Positions 33,385-45,443 of a stretch of DNA of 64,000 nt are shown in pieces (the first letter of the stretch is position 1; the number at the start of each line of letters is the position of its first letter). The notes below the pieces were generated by a model. That model made no database searches. It was not told where the DNA came from and worked only from the letters and a program-made list of their open reading frames with translations. The DNA is from Enoplolaimus lenunculus (taxonomy: Eukaryota; Nematoda; Enoplea; Enoplida; Thoracostomopsidae): NCBI GenBank assembly GCA_030248215.1, contig JASANG010003744.1, positions 52,133 through 116,132 of the forward strand. The letters are read 5' to 3'. A program made the translations under genes and the position numbers.

Positions 33385-33560
33385 TTTGCAGCAGGGGCGT
33401 CCGCAGGAAATTATATTAGGAGGCACCCAATGATTTTAGGGGACCACTACAATTGCAATTCAAAATTATTGTTTACCTTTAGACCGAGTTTCTTTTGGGA
33501 CACCAGCCAATCTTTGGACAGCGCTCATCCCTCCGCCTCGCGGGGATGCCCTTGCTTTGC
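33385..33560. repeat. Dispersed CAGGGGCGTCC repeat, copy 2
   Basis: CAGGGGCGTCCGCAGGAAAT, AGGAGGCACCCAATGATTTT, CTACAATTGCAATTCAAAAT and TTTAGACCGAGTTTC parallel 10990-11165 block by block. It is directly followed by CGCCTCGCGGGGATG. Likely a DNA-transposon derivative. Confidence 0.5.
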
Positions 33561-33769
33561 AGTTTTGGCATCTTTAACCATCATAATGGACTTTAACATT
33601 TTGCGTAGCGAAACCAGGCTGAAGATATTTGACTTACCGCCGTGCTGGCTTACCGATACGTTGTATAAATAAAATGCTTGCGTTATTCTCAAAATTGCAG
33701 TAAACACGCCGAACTAACGAACTCCTGCAATTGTGGTGTCACGTGTCACATAAAAAAATGACGACCGGG

Positions 33770-35040
33770 CATTTTTTCACGAGGGTCCGATTTTCATAGT
33801 ACTGTCGTGTGAAAAAATACCCCCCCCCCCATTAAAAAGAGACACCGATCATTTATACACCGCGCGGCGGCATGAAAATAATTATAAAAACAGATCCTCT
33901 GTCAGTTTTACGCAGATGTGTACTTAAATTATCCTCTGTGAAAATAAATTATTTCCCGCTGGCGAATATTCTTAAGCACAGTGAAAGGCTAATTTAGATA
34001 ACAAAACTAAGCAAACCACTCTTATTCGGCTCATGATTTGAGGAACAGACGGTGAAGGTAATTTAAATTCAAGAAAACATTTACTGGAAATTTCAAAACA
34101 AACACATACTTGGTGTAGCCAGGTAGCGTTAAACTTGTCGTGTATTTTATGGTTGAGGTGTGTGATTACAAATAACGAATGCGCTGCAGAAACCAAAGCC
34201 GCTTCAACATCATCTTACGGTAAAACAATGGCCTGTCAAAGGTTGCCCGCCTCTCAAAATCCAACTTCAGTCTGTTTGGCAATGACAAATCAAGGATTTT
34301 TTCAATGGGTATTCGATGTTGGTCCAGTCGACTACCCTGAGCTAGAGCCGAGACCAACATTAATGGGGTTTCGAGATAATTTATTATTTCTGAGCACGGA
34401 ACGTGTGAAGTATTAGCCAGTTTTCTCAGAGACATGTGGGCTATGTTAGTGTACATTGTCTAACGCTCAACTAGAAAACAGTGATGTGCCGACTATAATA
34501 TTTTACCAATGCCGATTGTTATTTTCAAATTTTGCCGACGCCAAACCTACATATGCCGATACCGATGTCGATACTCCATTTAACACAATCATGCTTTAAG
34601 AGACGTTAGTATTACTAAATTAAAGACTTAAAATCTAACAAGCATAAACAACTAGCATAACTGTTAATTTAGCTCAGTTACATAGTGTGCACATTAGGCA
34701 CCTGCAAGAGCATTGAATGATAAAATCTCAATGACGTTATCTACTAAGGGGAGGGGCGTTATATTTAACACGTTTATTTAGTAACCAACTCCTAATCATT
34801 CCTGCTGCAACCTTTGGCTGGATTGAAACGGGGTCATTTTTTCACGGGGGTCAATATTTCATTCCCATATTGGTCGTGTAAATATGACCGAGCGGCCTCT
34901 TTTTAATGGGGCGATTTTTTCACATACCATAAAAATTGAAGCCCATAAAAATTTGCTCGGGGGTAATTTTTTGTGGGGTCATTTTGTCATGCGACCGCGG
35001 GTCGCCAAAAAATATGCTCAAATTCGACCCTCATCATGTA
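33770..35040. repeat. Two relics of a TTTTTTCACG-rich repeat
   Basis: 33770-33870 and 34830-35040 share GCATTTTTTCACG(A/G)GGGTC-type starts, a GTCGTGT(G/A)AA block and a CCATTAAAAAGAG(A/G) block (in inverse, CTCTTTTTAATGG). The second copy is duplicated internally. A poly-C run lies at ~33822. The class is unknown. Confidence 0.35.
34482..34590. mobile_element. Fragment of the TAGGGATGTGCC hAT family
   Basis: Has GTGATGTGCCGACTATAAT, CAATGCCGATTGTTATTTT and ATGCCGATACCGATGTCGAT, matching the left part of 20593-20844. The right end is missing. Confidence 0.55.
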
Positions 35041-35243
35041 CTTGGTCGAAAGCTACAAGCCCATGACCAACGGGTGTTAGTGCTACACACATTTGAGACT
35101 ACAGGCCGAGACTTTAATCTGAGACACCGAAATCGAAACTTTGCAAGACATTGGTTCACCCTTTGCCGAACATATTTCATATTTCCTATCTGTTTGACCT
35201 CAAACTCAAGCCAGCGATTTTTTTTCGAAAGAAAGTTATTAAA

Positions 35244-35282
35244 ACAACAGCAACACAACAACAACAACAACAACAACAACAA
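35244..35282. repeat. (CAA)n microsatellite
   Basis: About a dozen AAC/CAA units following AAACAACAGCAACACAAC. It accounts for the poly-Asn/Gln or poly-Leu ORFs crossing it. Confidence 0.95.
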
Positions 35283-35634
35283 ACCTATATAATCATATGT
35301 TATGGATATGTTGCGTAATTAAATTTTGGTACAGTGGAATGATGATGCCTACCGGCTGAGCGTGTAGCGGGCGGGGTTAAAAAGCAAACAATTACACTAC
35401 TTATTAATTTATTGCTATTTTATAACACATATCTTTTTATAAAAGTGTGTTTAAAGGGTTTAAAAAAATCCGTCAAATTTATGTTTGGAAATTTACGTAT
35501 TGTCTGGTCCTGGAGACAATTTGTTATCACCAAGAGTTGATGATAACTCATTGCGGACCCGTGGTCAGACTGGGGCCAGGTAGGGACTCAACCCCTCCAT
35601 AAAAATATTGCCCCCACTAGAAAAGCTTTAGCCA

Positions 35635-36020
35635 GTGCCGTAGCAGGTTAGGGTAGGGCCCGACCTGGCACGTATCCAGCTCGCCTTGCTAGGGCTGTAC
35701 TAAAAAAATTTTTCAGGACGGGCATACAAGGGTTTTCGTTTACTTACAATGAAGGGTGAAAATTTTATAGTGGGCCAAAATCTTTCCAGGGGGACTGAGC
35801 CCATTCGCCGCTCTCTGGCTACGTCCCCCCATCAAAAAATGCGAGGTTGGGGCGCCGAGGTACGTAGGCAGCTCACCCTGCTAGGGGAATTAAAAAATTT
35901 TCAGGAGGGATATTCAAGGGTTTTTTACGTCTTGCCAGGAAGGTTGAAAATTTTCTAGGCGGGGGGGGGCAAAATTTTTCCAGGGGGCTGAGCCCCTTTG
36001 ACCCCGCTTGGCTACGGGCC
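35635..36020. mobile_element. Tandem or nested GGGCCCGTAGCC-family MITEs
   Basis: At least two copies in a row. Each has (A/C)GTA.CCAGCTCGCCTTGCTAG-type starts, TTTTTCAGG, a TTTACTTACAA or TTTACGTCTTGC-type block, and GGGGCAAAATTTTTCCAGGG near the end; the second ends GGCTACGGGCCCGTAAG. Inserted next to each other or one into the other. Confidence 0.6.
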
Positions 36021-37305
36021 CGTAAGGCCCCCATGCGATGATTAAAATGTTTCAAATTTTGTCTCAAATCTTGTTTAGGTGGGGCCTCACTTTGAAATGG
36101 ACGCCTCCAAATGGGGGACATGGGGGTGGCTGCTCCGGGCCTGCTTTTAACTTAGTTTGTACCCTTCTAAAATTACTTCACATCAACTTAACAGGTTAAG
36201 CTGGCTACGATCGTGACTCTGCGAAGAACAAGCATGCAACTAACCTCTTCTTGCGTGGTACAAAATAGTGCAACCAAAAAAACGCAAAACCATTTAATGA
36301 GCATCGTTATAGCAATCTATATATATGGCAAATTACATCGTTCGCTATCTACAGCATCAAATATTTCTAAGACTCACGTGAACGTTCACGTGACCGCTAC
36401 TAATATTAATAATTCAGAGTAAAAACATCGTATGGAACAGTCCAGCAGTTTCCAAATGGTTCTTTTAAATATATATATATACAAATATATAAAACACGGT
36501 AGAAAATCAACATCTGTACGTACAAAAAAATGTGAAACATAAAAATGCAAAGCACAGCATTCACTTTGATTTTAGGCATACGAGGAATCATACAGTTAGG
36601 ATAAGGGCGTCGATCAACCGCCACTACCTATAATGCAATTTGTTTGTGAATCTGGCAGTGGAGAAATATGCATTTAGTGTTTCGAAATCTCAGGGTTGCT
36701 CTCTATACTCGCCGATCGCTGCCGGATGCCGTCGCTTGCTGATCTGCGGCACCGTAAAATGGGTGTATTGAAAATTGTCGCACAGCACCAAAATTGATTT
36801 TGCGTATATTTTTGTTAGCAACGCATAACGGCGTACGGTGGCGTCCGGCGATGCCCCGGCACAATAAAGTATAGCGCAGCCGTTATATGTTTTTAAAGCG
36901 TCAGAAAATTTTTTGTGATAAAATGGTAAGGTCGCTAGTTTTTCTCCCGTCAGAAAATTGGCACGTATATAGCATGCAGTAAAAATTGCGTTTCATATCT
37001 TTCGCCTGCACCCGTCAGAAATTGCTGAAACCGCCTCAGGTTCCATCTGCAACGTCATTTATATAGAAATAACAGTGCTTGCTATATGTCTAAACAATAG
37101 TTTAGCTTCAGTTCAAGATTATATTTCATGTTAATGTGTCTAGTAACGCAAATTCGTGATACGATTTCGCCCAAATATTAAAGACAATAATGAAAATATA
37201 TCATTTGATGACAGGAGCGTACCGTGAGGGGGAGACGGGGGGCCGCCGCCCCCCCAATTCGAATCAGTTCGTATGTCATAATTTACAAACAATTACGCCT
37301 AGCTT

Positions 37306-37322
37306 CTCGCTCGCTTCGCTCA
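37306..37322. repeat. CTCGCTCGCTTCGCTC motif, clean instance
   Basis: TCTCGCTCGCTTCGCTCACC. Close matches are at 1321, 1787, 18995, 28066, 41760, 43121, 43808, 44262, 44640, 46600, 57425 and 60290, in either orientation and in differing surroundings. The function is unknown. Confidence 0.6.
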
Positions 37323-37429
37323 CCAAGTTATTAATTTTATAATTTTCGAAAAATTTTACCTGCGCTGCTTTTCAAATGAGAACTTCATGGTTACGATTTC
37401 CGAGGCAGAATTGGACTTTTGTCCAATAC

Positions 37430-37564
37430 CCCTGAAACGATCAGTTTTAGTTTCGGATGGTTCTTGACTTCCATAGGCAGTCCAAACACTTCAATCGCCA
37501 CGCATAAGTGTTTCATTTTCACCAACTTTGTCATATCAACCCAGGTATATGCTTGTTGTAGTGG
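37430..37564 (-). other. Orphan open exon-like segment (phase 0/0)
   Basis: On the minus strand, 45 codons stay open between an AG acceptor (GGGTAG) and a GTATTG donor. The translation includes VAIEVFGLPMEVKNHP. No neighbouring exon could be joined, there is no recognised domain, and the opposite strand is also open. A chance segment is the more likely reading. Confidence 0.15.
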
Positions 37565-37714
37565 CTACCCATTGCGCAGTTACTTGCCGCGGCTAGCTAT
37601 AATGGCGATAAGGCTGAATTGATGGCGTGACTGCGATAGAATTCAAAATACTAGGGTTTTGGAAAAGCTACGCCCTGAGTCTCATAATATCCTGGGGCGT
37701 GTGGCGGAGGCAGG

Positions 37715-37754
37715 ACCGTAGCCAGCTCGCCTTGTTACCACAAAGCAGAACACC

Positions 37755-37798
<44 letters not shown>

Positions 37799-37800
37799 AA

Positions 37801-37872
<72 letters not shown>

Positions 37873-37995
37873 CGGAGGCTAAAAATTTTACAGGTGGGCA
37901 TACAATGGTTTTCATTGACTTACAAGCTAAGTTGAAAATTTTCTAGGGGGGGCCTAAAATTTTCCCGAGGAGGGGGCTGAGCCCCCTTGGCCAAC
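37715..37995. mobile_element. GGGCCCGTAGCC-family MITE carrying a 116-bp A-tract
   Basis: GACCGTAGCCAGCTCGCCTT at the left, then an almost pure poly-A tract (37756-37871, a few C interruptions), then TTTACAGGTGGGCATACAAT, TTGACTTACAAGCTAAGTTG, TTTTCTAGGGGGGGCC and GAGCCCCCTTGG. The A-tract has expanded inside the element. Poly-Lys and poly-Phe ORFs here are artefacts. Confidence 0.7.
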
Positions 37996-38194
37996 GCGCA
38001 GAAGTCCGACATAGTAAAGTATAGCGCAAGCCTTAGATGACAACTGTGTACTGTGAAAAAAAATTTTTTGTTGCACTTGAGGAATAAATCGTACAAACGT
38101 TAACTTAGAAATCTTCGAGTATTGGTTGTCCAGGCCCAACTGGCAACTTGTGAGTTGAACCAAATTCTGATTTACAGTTGCGTTATTTATATCA

Positions 38195-38355
38195 GGTCTG
38201 CAGCCAGCTTATCTTGCTAAGAGGTTTAGTTATTTTTTCATAGAAGTGTTTTCGATGACTTACAACTTGCAAGCAAGGTTGACAACTTCTCTACGGGATC
38301 CCAAAATTCTTCCAGGAGGCCGATCCCCACTGGAACACTTCTAGCTACTGGCCTG
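38195..38355. mobile_element. GGGCCCGTAGCC-family MITE, decayed copy
   Basis: GTCTGCAGCCAGCTTATCTT, TTTTTCATAGAAGTGTTTTC, GATGACTTACAACTTGCAAG and AAATTCTTCCAGGAGGCC, ending CTAGCTACTGGCCTG. In family order, with the ends eroded. Confidence 0.5.
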
Positions 38356-38759
38356 TAATTATATCGATTTCAAATGCGATCACAGCAGCAATTTAAACGC
38401 GAGAATTAATAACTATAATCTTATGCTATGGAGAAATCACAAAAACTATTGAAGGATTATTTAGTGACATTTTATTGCAAACACTATCATGTATTTTCCT
38501 ACCGTCTGGCATATACAGTTTTAAACAATAGAATGTTTTCAATTTTTTCGTAGAACACTATAAAGCAAAAACAGTTTTTTTCAATAAATGTTTGATTCTC
38601 GTGAAGGGAACTAAACTGTACATGATCCCTATTAATAGTTTCGCCACAAACACGCTTTTCGTTAAAATAACTATGTTTAAAGGTTTTGCCCTCATAAGCC
38701 GCCGCTTCTTTAATGTTTCACTGTCATTCGATTACACACCAATTTAATTTATTTGTAGT

Positions 38760-39115
38760 CTCTAAATCGTTAACTTATAGCCTACCTAAACCTTGATTAT
38801 TAGTTTTAGTTTAGGTAAAACTTAAATGACAGGACGGACTGACTAAACAAGAATTGTAAGCATAACTTAGACTGAGATCTTTTTAAGTTTAAGACAAGTT
38901 TATGTTCATTTATTTTTGAATTAATATGTGACAAGTACAGCCAAGAAATTATGTTTATCTACGAATTTATTAATAATATCTAAAACGAAAATATGCAACA
39001 TTTGAAATGAGTTTAAACGAGAGCTGTCTGTTAGTTTAGTAAATCTAGAAACTTAGTTTAATGTTGTTTAATGTTGCTGGATTAGCTTAAGCTTTAATAT
39101 ATGTTAGTTTATGCT
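38760..39115. repeat. Dispersed TTTAAGT-rich repeat, copy 2
   Basis: Counterpart of 22410-22790: GGTAAAACTTAAATGACAGG, GGACTGACTAAAC, TGTTAGTTTAGTAAATCTAG, GATTAGCTTAAGCTTTAA. Confidence 0.5.
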
Positions 39116-40079
39116 GTTACAGAGTGCATATACATACAAAGCATCAAAAGTTCACCTTTCTGGTCCGATTAAAGTATCAAGAAACAACGTATACCATGTG
39201 AGCATTTATATAAATTATGGTCATCTGTTGGATGTCCGAAAGAATGATTGAGCTGGTCCCGAGGTCTCCTGCCCAAAACAACTTCGAGCCACTCACTCAT
39301 GTTCAAATTAAATGCAGGTTTAAATTTTTAACCTACAAGAAACACAACTTCAATATAATAGAGATTCTCTAAGCTTATGCCTAAGCTGAGGCGTAAGAAT
39401 GAGCTTAGCCTAAGCCTAAGCAAAAATATAACAAAAGTTTAAACGTTACTCTATGGCAGTACCACAGAAAAACCCGTTGCCTCCCAGATTATTACATGGG
39501 CCAAAAAAGTTTTTTTTTTGCAAAAAAAAACTGTAAAATCATATGTAAAAAACACAAAAAAATCGTCTGCAAAAACAATTAAACTCCCAAACTTTGTTGT
39601 GTGTCTGAAGAAAACATGATTGATTTCTTGCAATTAGAAAAATTTACTCTGCCAAAAAATAATTCAAAAATGATGGGCAAAATTTAATGCAGTGTGCAAA
39701 GGCGGACCACACTGAAGGCCAGTGAAACAGCCGCTAGGTACAAATATAGTCAGGTGGATTTAACACGTATATCTGCGCTGATTCCGATTCGATGTGGTAA
39801 AATTTTGGCAAAACAATTTAACTGCATAGTCCGATTCGGCACTACACTTCATACACGTCATCATTATAGTCTCACGTGGTATCATTTTTGCACCCTTTTC
39901 CAACATTACGTATACGGCCTTTTTAAATAATATTAAATATTGTAATAAAAAGAAGTAATTCTACCTAAACATGAAAAGCCGTCATAAACACCAATCTAAA
40001 CTTGACACTGTATACTTCCTGAAAGCTCCAAAATAGATAGTATTTCAAAAGCTCAAACCTGGCCTTCAGTACTGCCAGG

Positions 40080-40500
40080 CAGGGTGCAACCGGAATTCCG
40101 GTTCCGGCAGTTAAATCCGGTAATTTTCACTATCCCGTTCCGGTAATAAATCCGGTATTTTTTTACCGGAATTTTTCGGTATTTTCTGTGTTGAAAATTT
40201 TTCTCATTTGAAAATTTAAGAAAAATTGGCATATTATTCTAACTTGATTTTCTAAAATGGTCTGAGCGTGTTTTATGCCAAAGTTTTCAATTTGTGCCAT
40301 AATACGGCATTTGATTCAGAATTTTGGCATCCTAAATGGTGTGTTTACATCATTAAAAGCGATAAAATGGATGAAATAGCGTCAAATATTAGTTTTTCGG
40401 TCACAAGTATTTTTTGTTTTCCGGTTCCGGCTCCGGTGGCAATTCCAGTATTTTTTTGGGCTTTCCGGTCCCGGTATTTTATAATTCTAGTTGCACCCTG
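40080..40500. mobile_element. Non-autonomous hAT-like element with near-exact 8-bp TSD
   Basis: 421 bp flanked by CTGCCAGG (40072-40079) and CTGCCAAG (40501-40508), one mismatch. Ends CAGGGTGCAACCGGAATT and CTAGTTGCACCCTG. The interior has ATCCGGTATTTTTTTACCGG and TTCCGGTTCCGGCTCCGG. Relative of 15051-15479 in the opposite orientation. Confidence 0.85.
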
Positions 40501-40769
40501 CTGCCAAGTATAAAGCAGATAAAGAACAAAAAGATTCAACAGTGTCCTCGCAAATCAATATTGCTATAAATTATCTATCAGCAAAGCAAAGCGGTCACTA
40601 GCTCATAAAAGATGACAAACAAAAAAGCCAAAACTATCTCCTCCGGTTGCCAAGAAACAATATTAGCATTTTTTCATAAACAATTGTTATAACGAGCAGA
40701 GACTGTTATGTCTTTCTTCAAACCAACTTTTACAAAGCTATAGCAACCACCCACAGAGGATGCCTATTT

Positions 40770-40920
40770 TTAGAGTATAAGGCCAGTAGCCCGAGCCCCA
40801 TATTATTTAGTATCCAGAAATTCTAGGAGGGGCATGCAAAGATTTCAAATGACCCACAACTGGTGCTAAAACTTTTGTACTAGGACGAAAAATTGGCCGA
40901 GTGAGTGAAGACTACGCCCG
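40770..40920. mobile_element. GGGCCCGTAGCC-family MITE, decayed copy
   Basis: GGCCAGTAGCCCGAGCCCC at the left, CAGAAATTCTAGGAGGGGCA, GATTTCAAATGACCCACAAC, and GACTACGCCCG at the right. Weak copy. Confidence 0.4.
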
Positions 40921-41491
40921 TTTAAATTACATTACTAGTTTAATACAAACATTGTTCTGCTGTCGTCAATCTCGTTATTGCTCATTTCAGCTAATTTTTT
41001 AACCTGTTGATTTTATATCTTCCATTTATTTAAATTTCTACAACTGTCATCCAGACGAGATATTTTAGCTTTTGAAATAAAGCTATAGGTATATTTACCA
41101 GATCATAACTCATGTACAATACAGCAAGTGCTTGGCACCGTTTTTACCGAATATGTAAACCTTTAAGGCGAATATCAGCCTGACTTGTGTTATATTAGCT
41201 GCTCAATGCCATAACAAAACAATATTCCAAAAAACTAATCTATGGTACCGCTGGTGGATACAAAAGAATCTCACCAAGGTCATAGCTCCGAGCAGAGATA
41301 AACTTTAAATTTTTTAATTAAAATTTAGCACTTAAATTGCGTTCAGCTTATTGACTGTTCGTAAAAACCATCTAAAACAAGCAATGGAAGCGATTTTATT
41401 GCCACAACTTGCGCATAGGCAATCAACCGGGGTAATACATCCAATGTGCACGCCGAATCGGGCTAGTAAACACTAAATTAGCTTTCCAAAT

Positions 41492-42233
41492 TCAACTTGT
41501 ACCTCTCGGAGTAGTTGAACAGTATATAATGATGTGCTTGGATTTGTTTGTATGCCTCCCAAAATTTTCAATGGGTTCCTCCAATTCAACTCGCACTATT
41601 TTATTAGACAACTTCGCCCAAACTGAACTTGCGCCACCGACACCAGTGGCAGATCAAGCGAGGCTCAGGCGGCGGTTTGAGGCTCCCTTTTCAAAACACA
41701 ACTTTACAAAAATTGTGCTATTTTCAAACAATTTGAGTGCTAAGATTTGTCCACATTCAAGCTCGCTTCGTTCCCGTATCTCGCGGCGTTCTCATTAGAA
41801 AATTCTGGATCGATACCTGATCAGATTTGAATTTTACACGAGCAAAACGTTTCAACGAACGTGTCTAGTAGTGTACTTAACACTCAGACACGATTCAACG
41901 CTGGTATACAAATCAAAAACATAGGTACTGAGTATATACAAAAAACAATCAAACGCGTGCATATAAAAATAGGATCTTTAAAAACAAGCCTCACGTATTA
42001 TTTACCTCGATACTAAAGCTTCAAACTCTGAGTCTGTAAACAAGTCGCTTCCGATTATAATATCTGCAGTAGCACCGTGGGTGATGTGATAGAATAGATA
42101 GCAAAATTGGTTTGAGCATGAAAATGTTTCATCTAATCAATATCAAGTATGATAGCCAACTTTTCTTTTATGCAGTGCCAAAGTTAGCACCCCACTGTTT
42201 CCATGGAGGCTCGCCCATGTTGACTAGGCCCAT
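41492..42233 (-). CDS. Possible small three-exon gene, unrecognised 101-aa product
   Basis: Minus-strand exons 42233-42191 (ATGGGCCTAGTC), 42132-42006 and 41627-41492 (TGA at 41494-41492) join in phase into 306 nt. Introns are 58 and 378 bp. Borders: a weak GTGCTA donor with ATTAG acceptor, then GTAAAT with GCAAG. The product begins MGLVNMGEPPWKQW; the middle has CYLFYHITHGATADIIIGSD; the end is charged, with VRVELEEP and IIIYCSTTP. No domain was recognised. If the GTACAAG at 41502 is used instead of reading to the stop, more exons would follow, but none was found. Codon-like composition and phase agreement argue for a gene; weak first donor and no homology argue against. The + strand ORF 41529-41798 is its shadow. 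Confidence 0.4.
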
Positions 42234-42463
42234 CCGATTGACAAAATATGTTTAAGCAGATGTATTAGACAAATTACACCAAATTCTAGTAAAAATCTAA
42301 ACGCATTCAGTCAGACACTCACAATCCATCGAACATGTAGCGTCACACAATTAAGTTTGTCTGATTGTTTCATATTGTGAATAGGACGTCAGTAAAATAG
42401 CATGGATGCTCGGTGGATCCTTAGGGTGTTGAGCAAATACGTCCATGTGAAAAACACGGTCCC

Positions 42464-42590
42464 CGGACAGAAGACCGTCGAACAAGTGGCCGCCAGGCAA
42501 AAGGCTGCCTGGAGCAAAGGCCGTCCGAACAAAAGAGCGCCTGTTCAAAAGACCGCCTGGACAAAAGGCCGCGTGGACAAAAGGCCGCCT
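42464..42590. repeat. ~17-bp minisatellite (GGACAAAAGGCCGCC)
   Basis: About seven imperfect units, best seen at 42555-42590 (TGGACAAAAGGCCGCGTGG, ACAAAAGGCCGCC). GC-rich against AT-rich flanks. It creates a short repeat-coded ORF at 42402-42632 that has no splice or homology support. Confidence 0.75.
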
Positions 42591-43276
42591 CTTAATCTAG
42601 GTCGATTTTCGGTTATCACCGGAAAAGATTAAAGTTTCAAACCAAATAGTTTTTAATGCTTTATTCGTTGTTTTGCGTTTTTCATTTTTGTGTTTTTTAA
42701 AAATATCTGTTCATAATTATTGCGTACTATGAATATAGACTCACAACGAAATTTTAATTATTAGGCATCACTTACTTCAACAATACAGCCATACATTCGC
42801 TGAATCCTCGACTTCTGGTCTCGGTTCCAAGCCGCCGAGACTAAAAAACCGAGACCGAGACCTGCCATATATTGAGACTTGCCTTTACCAAGACTCACAT
42901 ATCTGGCTATATGAACTATTTGTAGTTACATTGTTTAGTTGCAAAGTAGTTGTTACTTGTGATTTTGTTTGGAATTCGTTTTCGATTTTTTTAATTTCTC
43001 GTACAATTTGCTTATAAAATGGTTTCTGGTGATTGTAAGGGGATAATTCTAGGCGCTCGGAGACGAAACAGATTGAGCGAAGGCTCGAAGCTAGAATAGG
43101 CTCAGATTTGAATAATTCCCGAGCGAAGCGAGCGAAAAGCTAAACATTGTTTCAGTATTAAGTCCCTCTAACACTCTCAAAACATTTTTTATAAAGCGCG
43201 GGGTCTAAACCACCAAACCAAACCCACTGGTATATCGCTTATGTAATTGTGAAGCTATGTACATTTTTTATTACTA

Positions 43277-43716
43277 CTGTAGTGACCCGAATAAGAGGGG
43301 ATAATAAGAGGGGGGTCCCCATTTTGAGTCCCAATCAGTAGGAGTCTTTATCCCTAATAAAAGAGTCCGTAATCGGATAGAGTCCCTAAACTCTAATTTG
43401 AGTCCACAAATGTCAATTATCCCTAATTGTAGTGCATAAATGACTCCAGGACCAAATAAAGTTTAGTTCGAAACTTGAAAGCGAATAAGTTTTGAAAGTG
43501 TATTTCTAAAGTGTAACCTTGCATTATTGCTCAAGGTTTTAATGCAAGGCAAAAACGTTTAATTCCACGGATGGTTGCAATACCGAATATTTATTGATAA
43601 CGAAGGGCGCCGGAGGGCAGGTTAAAATTAAATAACAGTCCGTAATCGAATAACAGGGGGTACCCTCTGGAGAGTCCAAATAAATATCAGTCCCCCTCTT
43701 ATTCAGGTCACTACAG
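43277..43716. mobile_element. CTGTAGTGACCC-type MITE, best copy
   Basis: 440 bp flanked by TA (43275-43276, 43717-43718). Ends CTGTAGTGACCCGAATAAG and CTTATTCAGGTCACTACAG. Subterminal ACCCCC/GGGGG blocks on both sides. A Tc1/mariner-like non-autonomous family by TA duplication and ends. Copies: 32823-33261, 44843-45267, 47263-47525 (truncated), 13335-13670, and a fragment at 10450. Confidence 0.85.
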
Positions 43717-44842
43717 TATCTTTAGTTTTAAGCTGGTCAGGTTGGAGAATTTGACTTTGATGTCTACCTTTGAACAGCGCCGCAGACAAAATTATGTTCG
43801 AAAATTGATTACTGAAACGCATCGCAAGTGAAGCGAGCTACAAACCAAACGTAATTTTTGTATCTAATGTAAATTATTACGCACGTTCGGATTCCGATTC
43901 AGCCTGTGCGGCGCCGGCCGTACCCTCACAGTATCGTACGTGAGTAGTTCACGTAGTTATATGTTAGTTCCGCCCATAGGGAATCCGTGGCTACCTCTCT
44001 GGCCTGCGAGATGGGACCCCATTCTAAGACAGTTTATCACCTTACGAAAAAATGGAAAAAATTAAAAAATTTTGCTTCGACACCTGGTCCCGAACAGCAA
44101 GTGAAAATTTAGGCTTCACAAACAATTCTTTCTTTATTTTGATTTTTAGATTATTTTTTGAAAACCATTAATAAATTGAATTGTTTTTAAAATAAATTAA
44201 GCATGAGCAAAACGAACGGTAAATTGTTTTGAACCAATGCGTAGTGATTGAGTATTAAAGTTCGCGAGCGATGCGAGCGAAATCGCAGACGCATTCTGAA
44301 CAAAGTATGCTTTTGGATCAAATGTATTGTTCAAAATTGATTTTGGTCTGGTCGAGCCTACGGTTGCCCTGACCGACCACCTTCGAAAAACAGACTACGG
44401 TCCATTAGATTAAAAATAGCTTCTGTTTTGCCATCATGTGATGTTGTCCTGGTTCAACGTAGGCTAGCTACATTGGTAGCAATATAAAAGAATGGCGAAT
44501 AAGACGCGAAACGCATGTTTTGCATTCAAACTTGTGAAAAACTAACTTTTGGTTCCTGATACGTTTTTTTATAAAATTGACCTTGTCGTGCAGCGCCAGG
44601 AATGGTGAAGCCATGCTGCCCTACGTAAGATTATGTTTAGTGAGCGAAGCGAGTAAAGCGTTCGAAGTTCGCAAAAACGTTCAGGGAATCAAGAGTCAAA
44701 AAGAGTGAAACCCAAAAAAACAAAAACTTGCAAGCAAACGATCACGCGATCTTTGTAGTCTAATTTCGTTGAGGTATGGTAGGGGGTGGATCCCGAGATC
44801 AGTCCCGACATTCGTCCTTGCTACGTTGTTTATATTGTTCTA
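43717..44842. other. Non-coding stretch between two MITEs
   Basis: No gene or clear exon. It holds three instances of the GAGCGAAGCGAG motif (about 43808, 44262, 44640), each beside otherwise unrelated sequence. Confidence 0.5.
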
Positions 44843-45267
44843 CTGTAGTGACCCAAATAATAGGGGGAAATAAGAGAGGGTCCCCCTTTTGACTCCCAAT
44901 CGATTGGAGTCCGTATTGTTAATAAGAGTCCATAAGCGGAGTGGATAGAGTCCCTAAACCCTAGTCCATAAATGTCAATTATCCGTAATTGCAGTGCAAA
45001 ATGACTCCAGGACGAAATAAAGTTGAGCTTGAAACATTAAAGCACGCTTAAGTTTGAAAGTACATTCCTAAGTACCTAGCATCGTCGCCAATTAAGCTTT
45101 GATACGAGACCAATAAACGTTTATTTCAATGGGTAGTTGCAATACCGGATATATTAGTAGCGAAGGGCGGTATAACAATAAATAACATTCCGTAACCGAA
45201 TTGCGGGGGGAACTCTCTGGAGAGGCCAAATAAATATTAGTCCCCCCTCTTATTCTGGTCACTACAC
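44843..45267. mobile_element. CTGTAGTGACCC-type MITE
   Basis: Left CTGTAGTGACCCAAATAATA after TA; right CTTATTCTGGTCACTACAC before TA. About 425 bp, with the same interior as 43277-43716. Confidence 0.8.
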
Positions 45268-45443
45268 TACACGCTCCAAGTCTTGCTTTTATATATATTG
45301 TGTTTACATTATGTTACACCTAAAATGGTATGACGATTTCAATCAAATATTCTACAATAATCAAAACAAAAAACCATTGTACGTAAATAAATCTCGCTAA
45401 CCGTATATAAAACAGGTTCTAAACACAATCTTTAGACAATTAC

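Noticed and set aside
33349-33672. 107-aa + strand ORF
   Set aside because: Falls in the CAGGGGCGTCC dispersed repeat; no recognisable product.
34135-34456. Overlapping ~95-aa ORFs on both strands
   Set aside because: Both strands open, no splice consistency, no recognised domain; chance cannot be excluded.
37627-37935. 102-aa poly-lysine ORF and its poly-phenylalanine mirror
   Set aside because: Caused by the 116-bp A-tract inside a MITE; no protein signal outside it.
39694-39930. 78-aa + strand ORF and an open minus-strand frame (CMKCSAESDY segment)
   Set aside because: Minus frame looks somewhat protein-like but cannot be joined in phase to the 41492-42233 exons; no donor or homologue found.
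41529-41798. 89-aa + strand ORF
   Set aside because: Overlaps the better-supported minus-strand exon 41627-41492; no splice or homology logic.
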